A DNA stretch of 64,000 nt from Sphingosinicella sp. YJ22 (GTDB lineage: Bacteria > Pseudomonadota > Alphaproteobacteria > Sphingomonadales > Sphingomonadaceae). The notes beneath the pieces were generated by a model. It was not told the DNA's origin. It saw only the letters and a list, made by a program, of their open reading frames with translations, and made no database searches. The DNA lies in assembly GCF_011320075.1 (NCBI RefSeq), contig NZ_JAANPA010000010.1, forward strand, positions 1 through 64,000. The letters are read 5' to 3'. The translations under genes were made by a program, and so were the position numbers. Below are positions 1-10,746 of the stretch, piece by piece; position 1 is the stretch's first letter, and each line of letters begins with the position of its first letter.

Positions 1-1
1 T

Positions 2-460
2 GACTGCAGTACGGACGTGTGCTCTCCCGCTCTCTTCGCCCGCCTCGACGCCAATCGCGACGGCCGCGTCACCGCCGACGAGGCGCGCCAGGTTCGCCAG
101 GCGCGGCGCGCCGAGCGCCAGGGTCAGCGTTTCGACCGCCTCGATACCAATCGCGACGGCCAGCTCTCGCGCGAGGAGTTCGGTCAGCGCCAGGCGATGC
201 GCGGCGAGCGGCGCGAAGGCCGCGCCATGCGCGGCGGCCGTCGCGGCATGCACCGCATGGGCGGCATGCAGGCGCGCGCCGGCCGCATGTTCGGCGCTGA
301 CGGCGTCGTCACCCGCGAGGAGTTCCGAGCCCAGGCGCTGCAGCGCTTCGAGCGGCTCGACGCCAACCGTGACGGCACGATCACCGCGGCCGAGCGCCAG
401 GAAGCGCGCCAGCGCCTCCGCGCCGAGCGTCAGAGCCCCCGCGCGGCGCCGCGCAACTAG
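2..460 (+). CDS. EF-hand domain protein, 5' end cut by the window
   Basis: The reading frame is open to the left edge, so the N-terminus and any signal peptide are missing; a GTG at 17 is the first start codon inside but is probably internal. Three calcium-binding EF-hand loops are visible (DANRDGRVTADE, DTNRDGQLSREE, DANRDGTITAAE). A Met/Arg/Gly-rich linker separates the second and third. This is the pattern of the small periplasmic EF-hand proteins common in sphingomonads; calcium binding is inferred from the loops. A strong hairpin terminator follows. A second EF-hand protein lies at 46,911-47,360. The cellular role is unknown. Confidence 0.8.
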   Translation, partial: DCSTDVCSPALFARLDANRDGRVTADEARQVRQARRAERQGQRFDRLDTNRDGQLSREEFGQRQAMRGERREGRAMRGGRRGMHRMGGMQARAGRMFGADGVVTREEFRAQALQRFERLDANRDGTITAAERQEARQRLRAERQSPRAAPRN

Positions 461-482
461 GCACTTTCCTGAGCGGGAATGG

Positions 483-514
483 AGGGCGGGGCCAGCAATG
501 GCGCCGCCCTTTTT
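483..514 (+). terminator. Rho-independent terminator after the EF-hand gene
   Basis: A 7-bp GC-rich stem (483-489 with 504-510) is followed by a run of T residues at 510-514. It lies 23 bases after the EF-hand stop codon. Confidence 0.75.
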
Positions 515-616
515 CCATTTGAGATCAGGCGCATGGTACCGCGCGAGCGTTGATGCAGTTTAAGGCTTTGTGTGTGTCGCCATGCCATCGTCCGCGCCGG
601 CATCGCAGGGGGATTC

Positions 617-808
617 GTGGCTTATTACCGGCTCTATGTGCTGAGCGCCCCGGAAGGGCGGTTCGTCGGCTTCGAGGAGATCGACGCGGCCGACGATGGC
701 GAGGCCGTGCTCCGCGCCGAGGACTTCATTGGCGGCCGCCCGCTCGAATTGTGGTCCGGCACCCGCAAGGTCCGCGCCTTCCCCGCCGTCGGCGAGCGCC
801 GCGGCTAG
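617..808 (+). CDS. Small hypothetical protein, 63 aa
   Basis: A GTG at 617 is chosen over the upstream GTG at 572 because AGGGGG at 607-612 gives a well-placed ribosome-binding site. The predicted protein begins MAYYRLYVLSAPEG. It is short and acidic, with no signal peptide or membrane segment, and reads like a compact alpha/beta domain. I do not recognise a named family. It is convergent with the histidine kinase gene: the two stop codons interlock in CTAG at 805-808, leaving no intergenic space. Confidence 0.6.
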   Translation: MAYYRLYVLSAPEGRFVGFEEIDAADDGEAVLRAEDFIGGRPLELWSGTRKVRAFPAVGERRG

Positions 809-2175
809 CCCCGCGACAGCACGATTCGGGCGCTGAGGCCGCCGTCGGCGCAGTTGCTCAGCTCCAGCTCGCCGCCATGGACCAAAGCTGCCGCGCGGGC
901 GAGGGTGAGGCCGAGCCCTGAGCCGCCGGTCTCCCGGCTGCGCGACTGCTCGAGCCGCACGAACGGTTCCCGAACGCTCGTCAGCTGATCCTCGGGAATG
1001 CCTGCGCCGCGGTCGCGGATCTCGATCACGACCTGGTCGTCGCGCGCGCCGACCGAGACCTCGGCCGAGCCGGCATATTTGACGGCATTGTCGGCGAGGT
1101 TGCGCACCGCCCGGCGGATGAGGTTGGGCCGCAGCGACGCGACGACTCGCGTGCCATTACTGAACGTCACCGGCTGGCCGAGCTCGCGCAGCTCCTCGAC
1201 CACCGCGTCGACCAGCGCCGACACGTCGATCGCCCGCGCCGGCTCCTTCGACTGGCCGGAACGGGCGAGATCGAGCGTGTCATCGAGCAGCAGAGTCATC
1301 TCCTCGATCGTCGCGATCATCCGCTCGCGCTCGTCGACCGGGTCCATGCTCTCGGCGCGAATCCGCATCGACGCGAGCGGAGTGCGCAGGTCGTGGCCGA
1401 TCGCACCGAGCATGCGGTCCTTCTCGACGATCAGGCTGCCGACCCTCGCTCCCATCGCATTGAACGCCTCGATCGCCCGGCGGATGTCGGATGGACCGCG
1501 CACCTCGACCTGGGGCGGGGTACCGTGGCCCTTGTAGAGCTGCGCCGCGCGGGTGAGGTCGCGGAGCGGCCGGATCAGCCGGGTCAGCACCAGGATCAGG
1601 GCGGCGAGCAGCACGAGATAGAGAAGCAGGGTGCCCCCGGCGAGGCGGATCAGCGGCCAGGGATTGGGCCGAAGGATCTGCATCTGGCCGTTGACCCAGC
1701 GGCCGTCGGGCAGCTGGACCGACAGTAGCAGCGATCGGAAGCGCTCGGCGCGCTCGCGCTCCGATCTCGCCGTGCGCGGCGTGCCATCGGAGCGAAACGG
1801 CGGCGCCGGCGGCAGCGTGTCCGAGATGGCGGCGCGCGAGTCGCGAACCTGCAGGCCGTTGGCGGCTGCAGTCTCGCGCAGCCGGTTGGCGAGCTCAGGA
1901 TCGCTCGCTTCGGCCGCGACCTGGCTCTCGTCGGCGATGGCGATCCGGCCGCGGCGGTTGATCCCGGTGCGATTCCAGTTGCGTTCCGACATCCGCGTGA
2001 CGCCGGCGACGAAGCGGGTGATCACCGGCCCCTCGAGCTGGGCCTGGTTGAACCGCGCACGCTCGTTGTTGACGTTGGCGAAGTTGAGCGCCTGGAGCAG
2101 CAGCAGCACCAGCGCCATGACCAGCGCGATCTGCCCGATCAGGCTGCGCGGCATCAGCCGCGAAAGCCGGCTCAC
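805..2175 (-). CDS. Sensor histidine kinase (HAMP, HisKA, HATPase)
   Basis: Inner-membrane sensor kinase of about 456 residues. It has a first membrane helix at about 10-32, a periplasmic segment of about 140 residues, a second helix at about 176-198 and a HAMP linker. The HisKA box is GHDLRTPLASMR with the phosphorylatable His at about 261. The ATP-binding boxes are NLADNAVKYAG (N box), DRGAGIP (G1) and GGSGLGLTLA (G2). The start is a GTG at 2175 that overlaps the stop of the upstream response regulator gene as GTGA, so translation is coupled. The architecture is EnvZ-like. The signal sensed cannot be told from sequence. Confidence 0.93.
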   Translation of the reverse strand: MSRLSRLMPRSLIGQIALVMALVLLLLQALNFANVNNERARFNQAQLEGPVITRFVAGVTRMSERNWNRTGINRRGRIAIADESQVAAEASDPELANRLRETAAANGLQVRDSRAAISDTLPPAPPFRSDGTPRTARSERERAERFRSLLLSVQLPDGRWVNGQMQILRPNPWPLIRLAGGTLLLYLVLLAALILVLTRLIRPLRDLTRAAQLYKGHGTPPQVEVRGPSDIRRAIEAFNAMGARVGSLIVEKDRMLGAIGHDLRTPLASMRIRAESMDPVDERERMIATIEEMTLLLDDTLDLARSGQSKEPARAIDVSALVDAVVEELRELGQPVTFSNGTRVVASLRPNLIRRAVRNLADNAVKYAGSAEVSVGARDDQVVIEIRDRGAGIPEDQLTSVREPFVRLEQSRSRETGGSGLGLTLARAAALVHGGELELSNCADGGLSARIVLSRG

Positions 2176-2891
2176 AGTCGAGTCACCTCGGCCGCCAGCA
2201 TGTAGCCGCCACCCCACACCGTCTTGATCAGCTTGGGATCGGAGGCGTTCTCCTCGATCTTTTTCCTGAGCCGCGAGATGTGGTTGTCGATGCTTCGCTC
2301 GAACGCGGCGAGCTCGCGGCCCTGGCTGAAGTCGAGCAACTGCTCGCGGCTCAGCACCCGGCGCGGATGGGTGACGAAGGCATGGAGCAAATTGTACTCG
2401 CCGGTCGACAGGGGAATGGCGACGCCCTCGCCGTCGACCAGCTCGCGCTCGCCGGTCTTCAGCACCCAGGGTCCGAAGGCGTAGCTGTCGACCTCGGGCG
2501 CGCGCACCTTGGTCGGGCCCTCGCCGGCGCGGCGCATCACCGCCTTGATTCGGGCAAGCAGCTCGCGCGGGCTGAATGGCTTGGTGACATAGTCGTCGGC
2601 GCCGATCTCGAGGCCGACGATTCGGTCGGTCTCCTCCGCCTTGGCGGTCAGCAGGATGATCGGCACGTTGACCGTCGCGCGAATGAAGCCGGTCAGCGAC
2701 AGGCCATCCTCGCCGGGCATCATGATGTCGAGGAGGACGAGATCGACGTCCTTGGCGTTGAGCAGGGTGCGCGCCGCCGCGGCATTCTCCGCCTTGCTGA
2801 CCCGGTAGCCGTTGCGGGCGAGATAGGCGGCGAGCGGCTCGCGGATGTCGCGTTCGTCGTCGACCAGCAGGATATGGGCTTCGTCGGCCAT
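2172..2891 (-). CDS. OmpR-family response regulator
   Basis: A 239-aa DNA-binding response regulator. The receiver domain (about 1-120) has the acidic pair DD at 11-12, phosphoacceptor Asp at about 55 (LVLLDIMMPGEDG), the conserved Thr in LLTAKAE and Lys in YVTKPFSP. The C-terminal winged helix (about 140-235) shows LSTGEYNLL, RRVLSREQLL and VDNHISRLRKK-type features ending in TVWGGGYML. It is first in an operon with the histidine kinase, whose GTG start overlaps its TGA. Partner and operon are clear; the regulon is not. Confidence 0.94.
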   Translation of the reverse strand: MADEAHILLVDDERDIREPLAAYLARNGYRVSKAENAAAARTLLNAKDVDLVLLDIMMPGEDGLSLTGFIRATVNVPIILLTAKAEETDRIVGLEIGADDYVTKPFSPRELLARIKAVMRRAGEGPTKVRAPEVDSYAFGPWVLKTGERELVDGEGVAIPLSTGEYNLLHAFVTHPRRVLSREQLLDFSQGRELAAFERSIDNHISRLRKKIEENASDPKLIKTVWGGGYMLAAEVTRL

Positions 2892-3156
2892 GGCAGCTTC
2901 CCTAGCGTGACACCTGTGTCGGTCAAATCACGCGAACGTCGCAGTTTGTCGCAAGGACCGGCCTGCTCGTATTTTTTTCAACTCCTGCAAGCTTGTAGTA
3001 AGGTAAACGCGGGATAAGGGGCTCGGGGAAGGGGATCGTCGCATGCGGCGGTCCGAGCGTGGGGGTCGGGGCAATCCAGTCGCGGCGCCACAACCTGGCC
3101 TGATCGGACCGTTCGCGGGGAACGGCCCGTCCAACGAGACGCCGAAGGTGAGCGAC
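2892..3156. other. Divergent intergenic region, no gene supported
   Basis: About 265 bases separate the response regulator (leftward) from a small membrane protein (rightward). It contains a T-rich stretch near 2970-2978 and a 6-bp hairpin (CCGTTC/GAACGG) near 3107-3123. An in-frame ATG at 3043 could extend the downstream protein, but the extra 38 residues look like low-complexity intergenic translation. No recognised binding site was found. Confidence 0.4.
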
Positions 3157-3363
3157 GTGTCCGACTATCTGCCTTTTCTGGTCTTCCTCTACGGGACCTT
3201 TGCCGGCTTCCTGATCTTCCGGCTCGGCAAGAACAACGAGCTTCGCGCCGGCGAGGAGCGGGTTCTCGTCGCCGCCGGCTGGACGATGACCGCCCTGTCG
3301 CTGACCCTGGCCGCCGCCCTCATCCTGTTCGCGATCTCGCAGAGCGTCTTCCCCGTCGCCTGA
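3157..3363 (+). CDS. Small two-helix membrane protein, 68 aa
   Basis: The predicted peptide begins MSDYLPFLVFLYGTFAGFLIF. It has two hydrophobic helices (about 5-22 and 42-62) joined by a charged loop (RLGKNNELRAGEER). The GTG at 3157 is preferred because AAGGTGAG sits just upstream; GTG 3148 and ATG 3043 are alternatives. I recognise no family. The clean two-helix pattern and the charged loop support it being real. It is probably an inner-membrane protein of unknown role. Confidence 0.55.
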   Translation: MSDYLPFLVFLYGTFAGFLIFRLGKNNELRAGEERVLVAAGWTMTALSLTLAAALILFAISQSVFPVA

Positions 3364-3381
3364 GGCGCGGGTGTATGGCCC

Positions 3382-3450
3382 GCCTTCGCCAAGGCTATCG
3401 CGGGCAGCCTCGCCAAATTCCGGCTTGTCAGCCGGAGCCTTGGCGAAGGC
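3382..3450. repeat. REP-like inverted repeat (GCCTTCGCCAAGGCT family)
   Basis: A 15-bp arm at 3382-3396 is the exact reverse complement of 3436-3450. A second hairpin, CCGGCT/AGCCGG, sits inside at 3420-3435. The right arm ends exactly where the copied tRNA-Lys 3' end begins (3451). It reads as a dispersed palindromic repeat rather than a terminator, since it has no T tract. Confidence 0.7.
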
Positions 3451-3476
3451 TGGTGAGCCCTGCTGGATTCGAACCA
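3451..3476 (-). repeat. Duplicated 3' end of tRNA-Lys (26-bp direct repeat)
   Basis: These 26 bases are identical to 3539-3564, the CCA end, acceptor 3' strand and 3' half of the T-arm of the adjacent tRNA-Lys gene. The match stops abruptly on both sides. A partial tRNA 3' end repeated in direct orientation is what a tRNA-targeting integrase leaves as its att core; no integrase or cargo remains in the 62 bases between the copies. Confidence 0.85.
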
Positions 3477-3538
3477 CGCCAAATCGACTTGGCGATTTGG
3501 CCGCCAAGGACTCGCTGGTTCGCTTCGCGAAGGTGAAA

Positions 3539-3614
3539 TGGTGAGCCCTGCTGGATTCGAACCAGCGACCTACTGATTAAAAGTCAGTTGCTCTACCGAC
3601 TGAGCTAAGGGCCC
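3539..3614 (-). tRNA. tRNA-Lys (anticodon TTT), CCA encoded
   Basis: Reading the minus strand from 3614 gives a full cloverleaf. There is a 7-bp acceptor (GGGCCCT with AGGGCTC, one G-U), D-arm GCTC...GAGC, anticodon arm ACTGA-CTTTTAA-TCAGT with anticodon TTT, T-arm GCTGG-TTCGAAT-CCAGC, discriminator A and an encoded CCA at 3541-3539. It is a standard elongator tRNA-Lys. Its 3' 26 bases are repeated 88 bp away at 3451-3476. Confidence 0.97.
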
Positions 3615-3653
3615 CTTGGCGGGGTTCGGCCCTACGTGCGGGCGCTTGTCCGG

Positions 3654-4136
3654 TCAACTGCGGTTGCGCGTGCGCAAGGCGGCGAGCTGGCGAACGCTGC
3701 GGCCGCTCAAGGGATCGCGCCATTCGGCGGCGATCTCGGCGAGCGGGCGAAGCACGAAGTCGCGCCGGGCCATTTCCGGATGGGGAATGGCGAGCCGCGG
3801 GGCGCGGAAGGCGCCTTGCGACCACAGGATGATGTCGAGGTCGAGCACGCGCGGGCCCCAGCGGCGGCCAGGGCGGCGGCCGAAGCGGCGCTCGATGCGC
3901 TTGATCGCCGCGAGCAGCTCGAGCGGCGGAAGCTCGCTGGCGAGCAGCAGCGCTGCATTGGCGAAGCTGCGGCCGGCGGGGCCGAGCGCCGGAGTGCGGT
4001 GGATGGCGGAGACGCCCTCCACCTCGCCCAGTTCGCCGAGCGCCGCGACCGCCGCGCGCACCACGCCCTCGGGTCCGCCATGGCGGACGTGCCGGCGGTT
4101 CGATCCCAAAGCGATGGCGTAGCTTGTCGTGGCCAT
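3654..4136 (-). CDS. folK: 2-amino-4-hydroxy-6-hydroxymethyldihydropteridine pyrophosphokinase
   Basis: FolK (HPPK) transfers pyrophosphate from ATP to 6-hydroxymethyl-7,8-dihydropterin in folate synthesis, in the cytosol. The 160-aa protein is of normal single-domain length. It shows the N-terminal YAIALGSN motif, the GRSFANAALLL substrate segment and the signature RRWGPRVLDLDIILW with the metal-binding DLD, then IPHPEMARRDFVLRPLAEI. It stands alone here, divergent from the uracil-DNA glycosylase gene, with the tRNA-Lys gene downstream. Confidence 0.95.
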   Translation of the reverse strand: MATTSYAIALGSNRRHVRHGGPEGVVRAAVAALGELGEVEGVSAIHRTPALGPAGRSFANAALLLASELPPLELLAAIKRIERRFGRRPGRRWGPRVLDLDIILWSQGAFRAPRLAIPHPEMARRDFVLRPLAEIAAEWRDPLSGRSVRQLAALRTRNRS

Positions 4137-4159
4137 GATCCGCCGCCTAGACGCTCGCC

Positions 4160-4852
4160 ATGCTTGCTGTCACGCCGCCTGCCAGCCCGCTCCCGCATGT
4201 CGAGCCGCCGCGCGACTGCCCGCTGTGCCCGCGGCTGGCGGCGTTCCGCGAGGCGCTGAGGCTGGAACATCCCGATTGGTGGAACGCGCCGGTGCCGCAT
4301 TTCGGCGATCCGCAAGCGTGGGTCGCCATCGCCGGGCTTGCGCCGGGCATGTGGGGCGCCAACCGAACCGGCCGACCGTTCACCGGCGACCATGCCGGCC
4401 ACCTGCTGTTCGAGACGCTGGGAAAATTCGGATTCGCGGAGGGGCGATACACGGAGCGTGCCGACGACGGCCTGAGGCTCAACGGCCTGATCATCCTCAA
4501 CACGGTCAAATGCCTGCCCCCGCAGAACAAGCCGACGCCTCAGGAGATCGCCACCTGCCGGCCCTTCTACGAAGCGGCGCTGGCGCAGCTCCCGACGGTT
4601 CGGGTGGTGGTCGCGCTCGGCCAGATCGCTCACGGCTCGGCGGTGCGTACCTCGGGCGGCAAGCTGTCGGCCCATCCGTTCGGGCATCTCGCCGAACACC
4701 GCCTGCCCGACGGCCGCATCCTGATCGATAGCTACCACTGTTCGCGCTACAATCAGAACACCGGGCGGCTCACCCGGGAGATGTTCGAGGCGGTGTTCGC
4801 GCGCGCGCTCGATCTGCGCGATGCCCATTCGTCGCCCGATCCGCTGTGTTAG
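4160..4852 (+). CDS. Uracil-DNA glycosylase, family 5 (UDGb)
   Basis: A 230-aa DNA-repair glycosylase that removes uracil and related deaminated bases from DNA. Motif A reads GLAPGMWGANRTGRPFTGD, close to the GLAPAxxGxNRTGRxFTGD of family 5 (UDGb). The C-terminal motif is SYHCSRYNQNTGRLT. An N-terminal CPLCPRL and an internal NTVKCLPPQNKPTPQEI with CRPF supply cysteines that fit the iron-sulfur cluster of families 4 and 5. Assignment to family 5 rather than 4 rests on motif A. Confidence 0.88.
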   Translation: MLAVTPPASPLPHVEPPRDCPLCPRLAAFREALRLEHPDWWNAPVPHFGDPQAWVAIAGLAPGMWGANRTGRPFTGDHAGHLLFETLGKFGFAEGRYTERADDGLRLNGLIILNTVKCLPPQNKPTPQEIATCRPFYEAALAQLPTVRVVVALGQIAHGSAVRTSGGKLSAHPFGHLAEHRLPDGRILIDSYHCSRYNQNTGRLTREMFEAVFARALDLRDAHSSPDPLC

Positions 4853-4898
4853 CAGCATAACACTCGCAGCTTCGTCGCACCCGGCCTAGGCCGGTCCC

Positions 4899-5030
4899 AT
4901 GAACAGACGCACCCAGCCCGTCGCCCCGCGCGATCCGCAGCCGGTCTCCCCGGCCCGCGGCGTCCTGTTCATGCTCGGCACCCTGGGCTTCTTCCACGGA
5001 CTCATCACGGTCGTGGATCCGATGCTCTGA
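4899..5030 (+). CDS. Possible 43-aa single-helix small protein
   Basis: ATG at 4899, TGA at 5028-5030. The predicted peptide has a basic, proline-rich N-terminus (MNRRTQPVAPRDPQPVSP) and then one hydrophobic helix (GVLFMLGTLGFFHGLITVV). The composition suits a small inner-membrane protein, but there is no good ribosome-binding site (only CTAGG nearby) and no family I recognise. It fills the gap between the glycosylase gene and the convergent aguB gene, whose stop lies two bases further on. Confidence 0.4.
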   Translation: MNRRTQPVAPRDPQPVSPARGVLFMLGTLGFFHGLITVVDPML

Positions 5031-5031
5031 C

Positions 5032-5880
5032 CTAGAGGTCCTGAGCGAGGCGGCCGTAAAGCTCTGGCCGCCGGTCACGGAAGAAACCGAAAGCAGCGCG
5101 GTGGCGCTTGGCGGCCGCGAGGTCGAGTGTCGCGGTGATCACGCCGGTCTCCGTCGCGCCGAACTCCGCCAGAATGTCGCCGCGCTCGTCGCAGATGAAG
5201 CTATGGCCATAGAAGCGCTGCCCGTGCTCGGTGCCGATGCGGTTGGCGGCGACCACCGGCACGACGTTGGACACGGCATGGCCGATCATCGCCCGCCGCC
5301 ACAGCCGGCTGGTGTCGAGGTCGGGGTCGTGGGGCTCGGTGCCGATCGCAGTCGGGAACAGCAGGATCTCGGCGCCATCGAGCATCAGCGCGCGCGCCGT
5401 CTCGGGATACCATTGGTCCCAGCAGACCGCCGGGCCGACGCGACCATAGGCGGTCTTGAAGGTCTTGAAGCCGGTGTTGCCGGGCCGGAAGTAGAATTTC
5501 TCAGAATAGCCGGGACCGTCGGGGATGTGGCTCTTGCGATAGACGCCCATCACCGCGCCGCGATCGTCGATCATCGCCAGGCTGTTGTAATGGTGATGGC
5601 CCTCGGCTTCGAAGAAGCTGGTCGGGATATAGACGTTCAGCTCCTCGGCGAGCTTCTGCATGGCGAGGACGGCGGGGTGCTCCCCGACCGGCAGGGCGCG
5701 AGCAAAATGGCCCTCGTCCTGGGTGCGGCAGAAATAATGGCCCTCGAACAGCTCGGGCGGCAGGATCAGCTTGGCGCCCTTGCCCGCGGCCTCGCGCACC
5801 AGCTCGGAGACGGCGCGGATATTCTCCTCGACGTCGTCGGTGAAGGCGAGCTGAAGCGCGGCAACGTTGATCTCGGACAC
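5032..5880 (-). CDS. aguB: N-carbamoylputrescine amidase
   Basis: A carbon-nitrogen hydrolase (nitrilase superfamily) that converts N-carbamoylputrescine to putrescine, ammonia and CO2. The Glu-Lys-Cys triad is visible: E43 in LILPPELFEGHYF, K116 in YRKSHIPDGPGYSEKFYF and C153 in VGPAVCWDQWYPE. The 282-aa length and GYSEKFYFRPG segment are typical of AguB rather than other nitrilases. It lies 12 bases downstream of aguA in the same direction, completing the agmatine-to-putrescine pathway. Confidence 0.95.
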   Translation of the reverse strand: MSEINVAALQLAFTDDVEENIRAVSELVREAAGKGAKLILPPELFEGHYFCRTQDEGHFARALPVGEHPAVLAMQKLAEELNVYIPTSFFEAEGHHHYNSLAMIDDRGAVMGVYRKSHIPDGPGYSEKFYFRPGNTGFKTFKTAYGRVGPAVCWDQWYPETARALMLDGAEILLFPTAIGTEPHDPDLDTSRLWRRAMIGHAVSNVVPVVAANRIGTEHGQRFYGHSFICDERGDILAEFGATETGVITATLDLAAAKRHRAAFGFFRDRRPELYGRLAQDL

Positions 5881-5892
5881 GTCGAAAAACTC

Positions 5893-8525
<2,633 letters not shown>

Positions 8526-8669
8526 CTCGAGGAACCTTCGCGAGGGGAGGAGACGCCGCGGCTCATGCCAGCCCCGGACCGGCACCGCAAGATTGCCGCC
8601 GCTTTTGCCTTAAGGCGGAGTCTCGGCCACCTTGAGCCTATAACATAAGTAAAAGTGCAGGGGGGAACG

Positions 8670-10683
8670 ATGAAGTTGATGCTGCACGCAGCAGCCGCTG
8701 CGATTGCCATTGCTATACCGCAAGTATCGGGGGGCACGGCGGGACAGGCGCAAGCGCAATCCCCGGCTCCTGCACCGAATTTTGACCCGGCCGCCGCGTT
8801 CGGAGCGCGCGAGAGCGTGCAGTCGATCGCCTTGTCGCCGGATGGCCGGCGCATCGCGTTCGTCGAGCCGAGCGTCGGCCAGGGCGCGATCCTCTATACG
8901 GTTGATCTCGCCGCCGGAACGGAGCCGAGGCGGGTCACCGCCGCTGACGGCAGCGATCAGCGCCTGGGGGGCTGCGAGTTCGTGTCCAACCAACGGCTGG
9001 TCTGCACAGTCTGGGGGGTGGGGAGCTACAACGGTCTGCTGGTCCCGGTGTCGCGGCTCGTCGCGCTGGACGCAGACGGCTCGAACCTCGTGGTCCTGGG
9101 GGAATCGGATTCCTTCTACCAGCGCTACGTCCGAACCTTCACCGGGAACGTGATCGACTGGCTTCCGGGGACCGACGGCGCGATGTTGATGTCCCATTCG
9201 TTCATTCCGGAACAGCGCCAGGCAACCCGGCTGGAACGGCGCCAGGAAGGCTTCGGCGTCGTCAGGATGGACACCCGAACCAACCGCTTCACGATCGCCG
9301 AGGCGCCGCGGCGCGATGCGGTTCGCTATATCGCGGACGGTCGCGGGACGGTTCGCATCATCGCGACGCGCGGCACGCGCGGCTCGACCGGCCAGGACTC
9401 GCCCGTCGTCAATTATCAATATCGTCCCGCCGATTCCCGCGAATGGCATGATTTCGGCGCATATGACGAGCGTGAGGAGAGCGGGTTTCTCCCAGTCGCG
9501 GTCGATCCCGGGCTCAATGCTGCCTACGCCTTTCGGACCCCACAATGGCCGCACCGCCCTGTTCCGAGTAAAGCTCGACGGCTCGATGCAGCGCGAGGTG
9601 GCCAGCCACGACCATGTCGACGTCGATGGGTTGATTCGGATTGGCCGGCGCAACCGCGTGGTCGGCGCAAGCTTTGCAACCGAACGGCGCCAGGTCATCT
9701 ATTTCGATCCGGAGCTGCGGGCCCTCGCCGACCGGTTCCACCGGGCCCTTCCGAACCTGCCGCTCATCCAGTTCGTCGACGCGTCGGAGGACGAGCAGCG
9801 ACTGCTCATCTGGGCGGGAAGCGACATCGATCCTGGCCGCTACTACATCTATGACAAGGGCACACGACAGCTCAACGAGATCATGCTGGCGCGGCCGGAG
9901 CTCGAGAACGTCACCCTCGCCGAGGTGCGGCCGATCACCTATCGCGCCGCCGACGGAACGCAAATCCCCGCCTACCTGACTTTGCCGCCGGGCAGTAGCG
10001 GGCGCGGCCTGCCCGCGATCGTCATGCCCCATGGCGGCCCGTCGTCGCGCGACGAATGGGGTTTCGACTGGCTCGCGCAATATTTCGCCAACCGCGGCTA
10101 TGCCGTGCTTCAGCCCAATTTCCGCGGCTCGGCCGGCTATGGCGAGGCCTGGTTCCAGCGCAACGGCTTCGTATCGTGGCGCACCGCGATCGGCGACATC
10201 AACGATGCCGGCCGCTGGCTCGCGTCCGAAGGAATCGCCGATCCGGCCAAGCTCGCCATCGTCGGCTGGTCCTATGGCGGCTATGCCGCGCTCCAGTCCA
10301 ACGTCGTCGATCCAAGCCTGTTCAAGGCGGTCGTCGCGATCGCGCCGGTCACCGATCTCGACATGGCGCGCAACGAATGGCGCGGCTTCAGCAATGCCGC
10401 CAACGTCCGCGACTTCTTCGGCAGCGGCCCGCACATCCGCGAGGGCTCGCCGCTTCAGAACGCCGCCGCCATCCGGTCGCCGGTGCTGATGTTCCATGGC
10501 GATCTCGACCGCAATGTCGGCATCGCCCAGGCGCGGGAAATGGACCAGCGCCTGCGCGCCGCCGGCCGGCGGTCGGAGCTCATCGCCTATCCCGGCCTCG
10601 ATCACCAGATCGACGACAGCTCGGCGCGTTCCGACATGCTGCGCCGCGCCGACGCCTTTCTCAGGCAGTCGCTCGGCCTGTAA
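8670..10683 (+). pseudogene. S9-family prolyl oligopeptidase-like peptidase, frameshifted
   Basis: A secreted serine peptidase of about 670 residues split by a one-base frameshift. The first frame starts at ATG 8670 (GGGGGAAC just upstream) with a signal peptide ending near QAQAQ and continues as a beta-propeller to ...LNAAYAF at about 9533. Homology then continues in the next frame as GPHNGRTALFRVKLDG. Dropping one T of the TTT at 9531-9533 restores a single frame. The hydrolase domain is intact: HGGPSSRDEWGFDW, nucleophile Ser in GWSYGGYAAL, Asp in HGDLDRNV and His in GLDHQIDD. It may be a genuine inactivation or a one-base sequence error; I see no programmed-shift signal. Confidence 0.85.
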
Positions 10684-10685
10684 TG

Positions 10686-10722
10686 AAAAAGGCCCCGGCG
10701 GAGCGAACCGCCGGGGCCTTTT
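10686..10722. terminator. Bidirectional terminator between the S9 gene and rpsD
   Basis: A perfect 11-bp GC-rich stem (10691-10701 with 10708-10718), 6-base loop, preceded by AAAAA and followed by TTTT. It can end both the rightward peptidase gene and the leftward rpsD transcript. Confidence 0.9.
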
Positions 10723-10746
10723 CGAAGGTCCGGATGTGGAACCCGT

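Noticed and set aside
9525-9545. Programmed frameshift in the S9 peptidase gene
   Set aside because: No slippery heptamer, stop codon or internal Shine-Dalgarno typical of programmed shifts is present.
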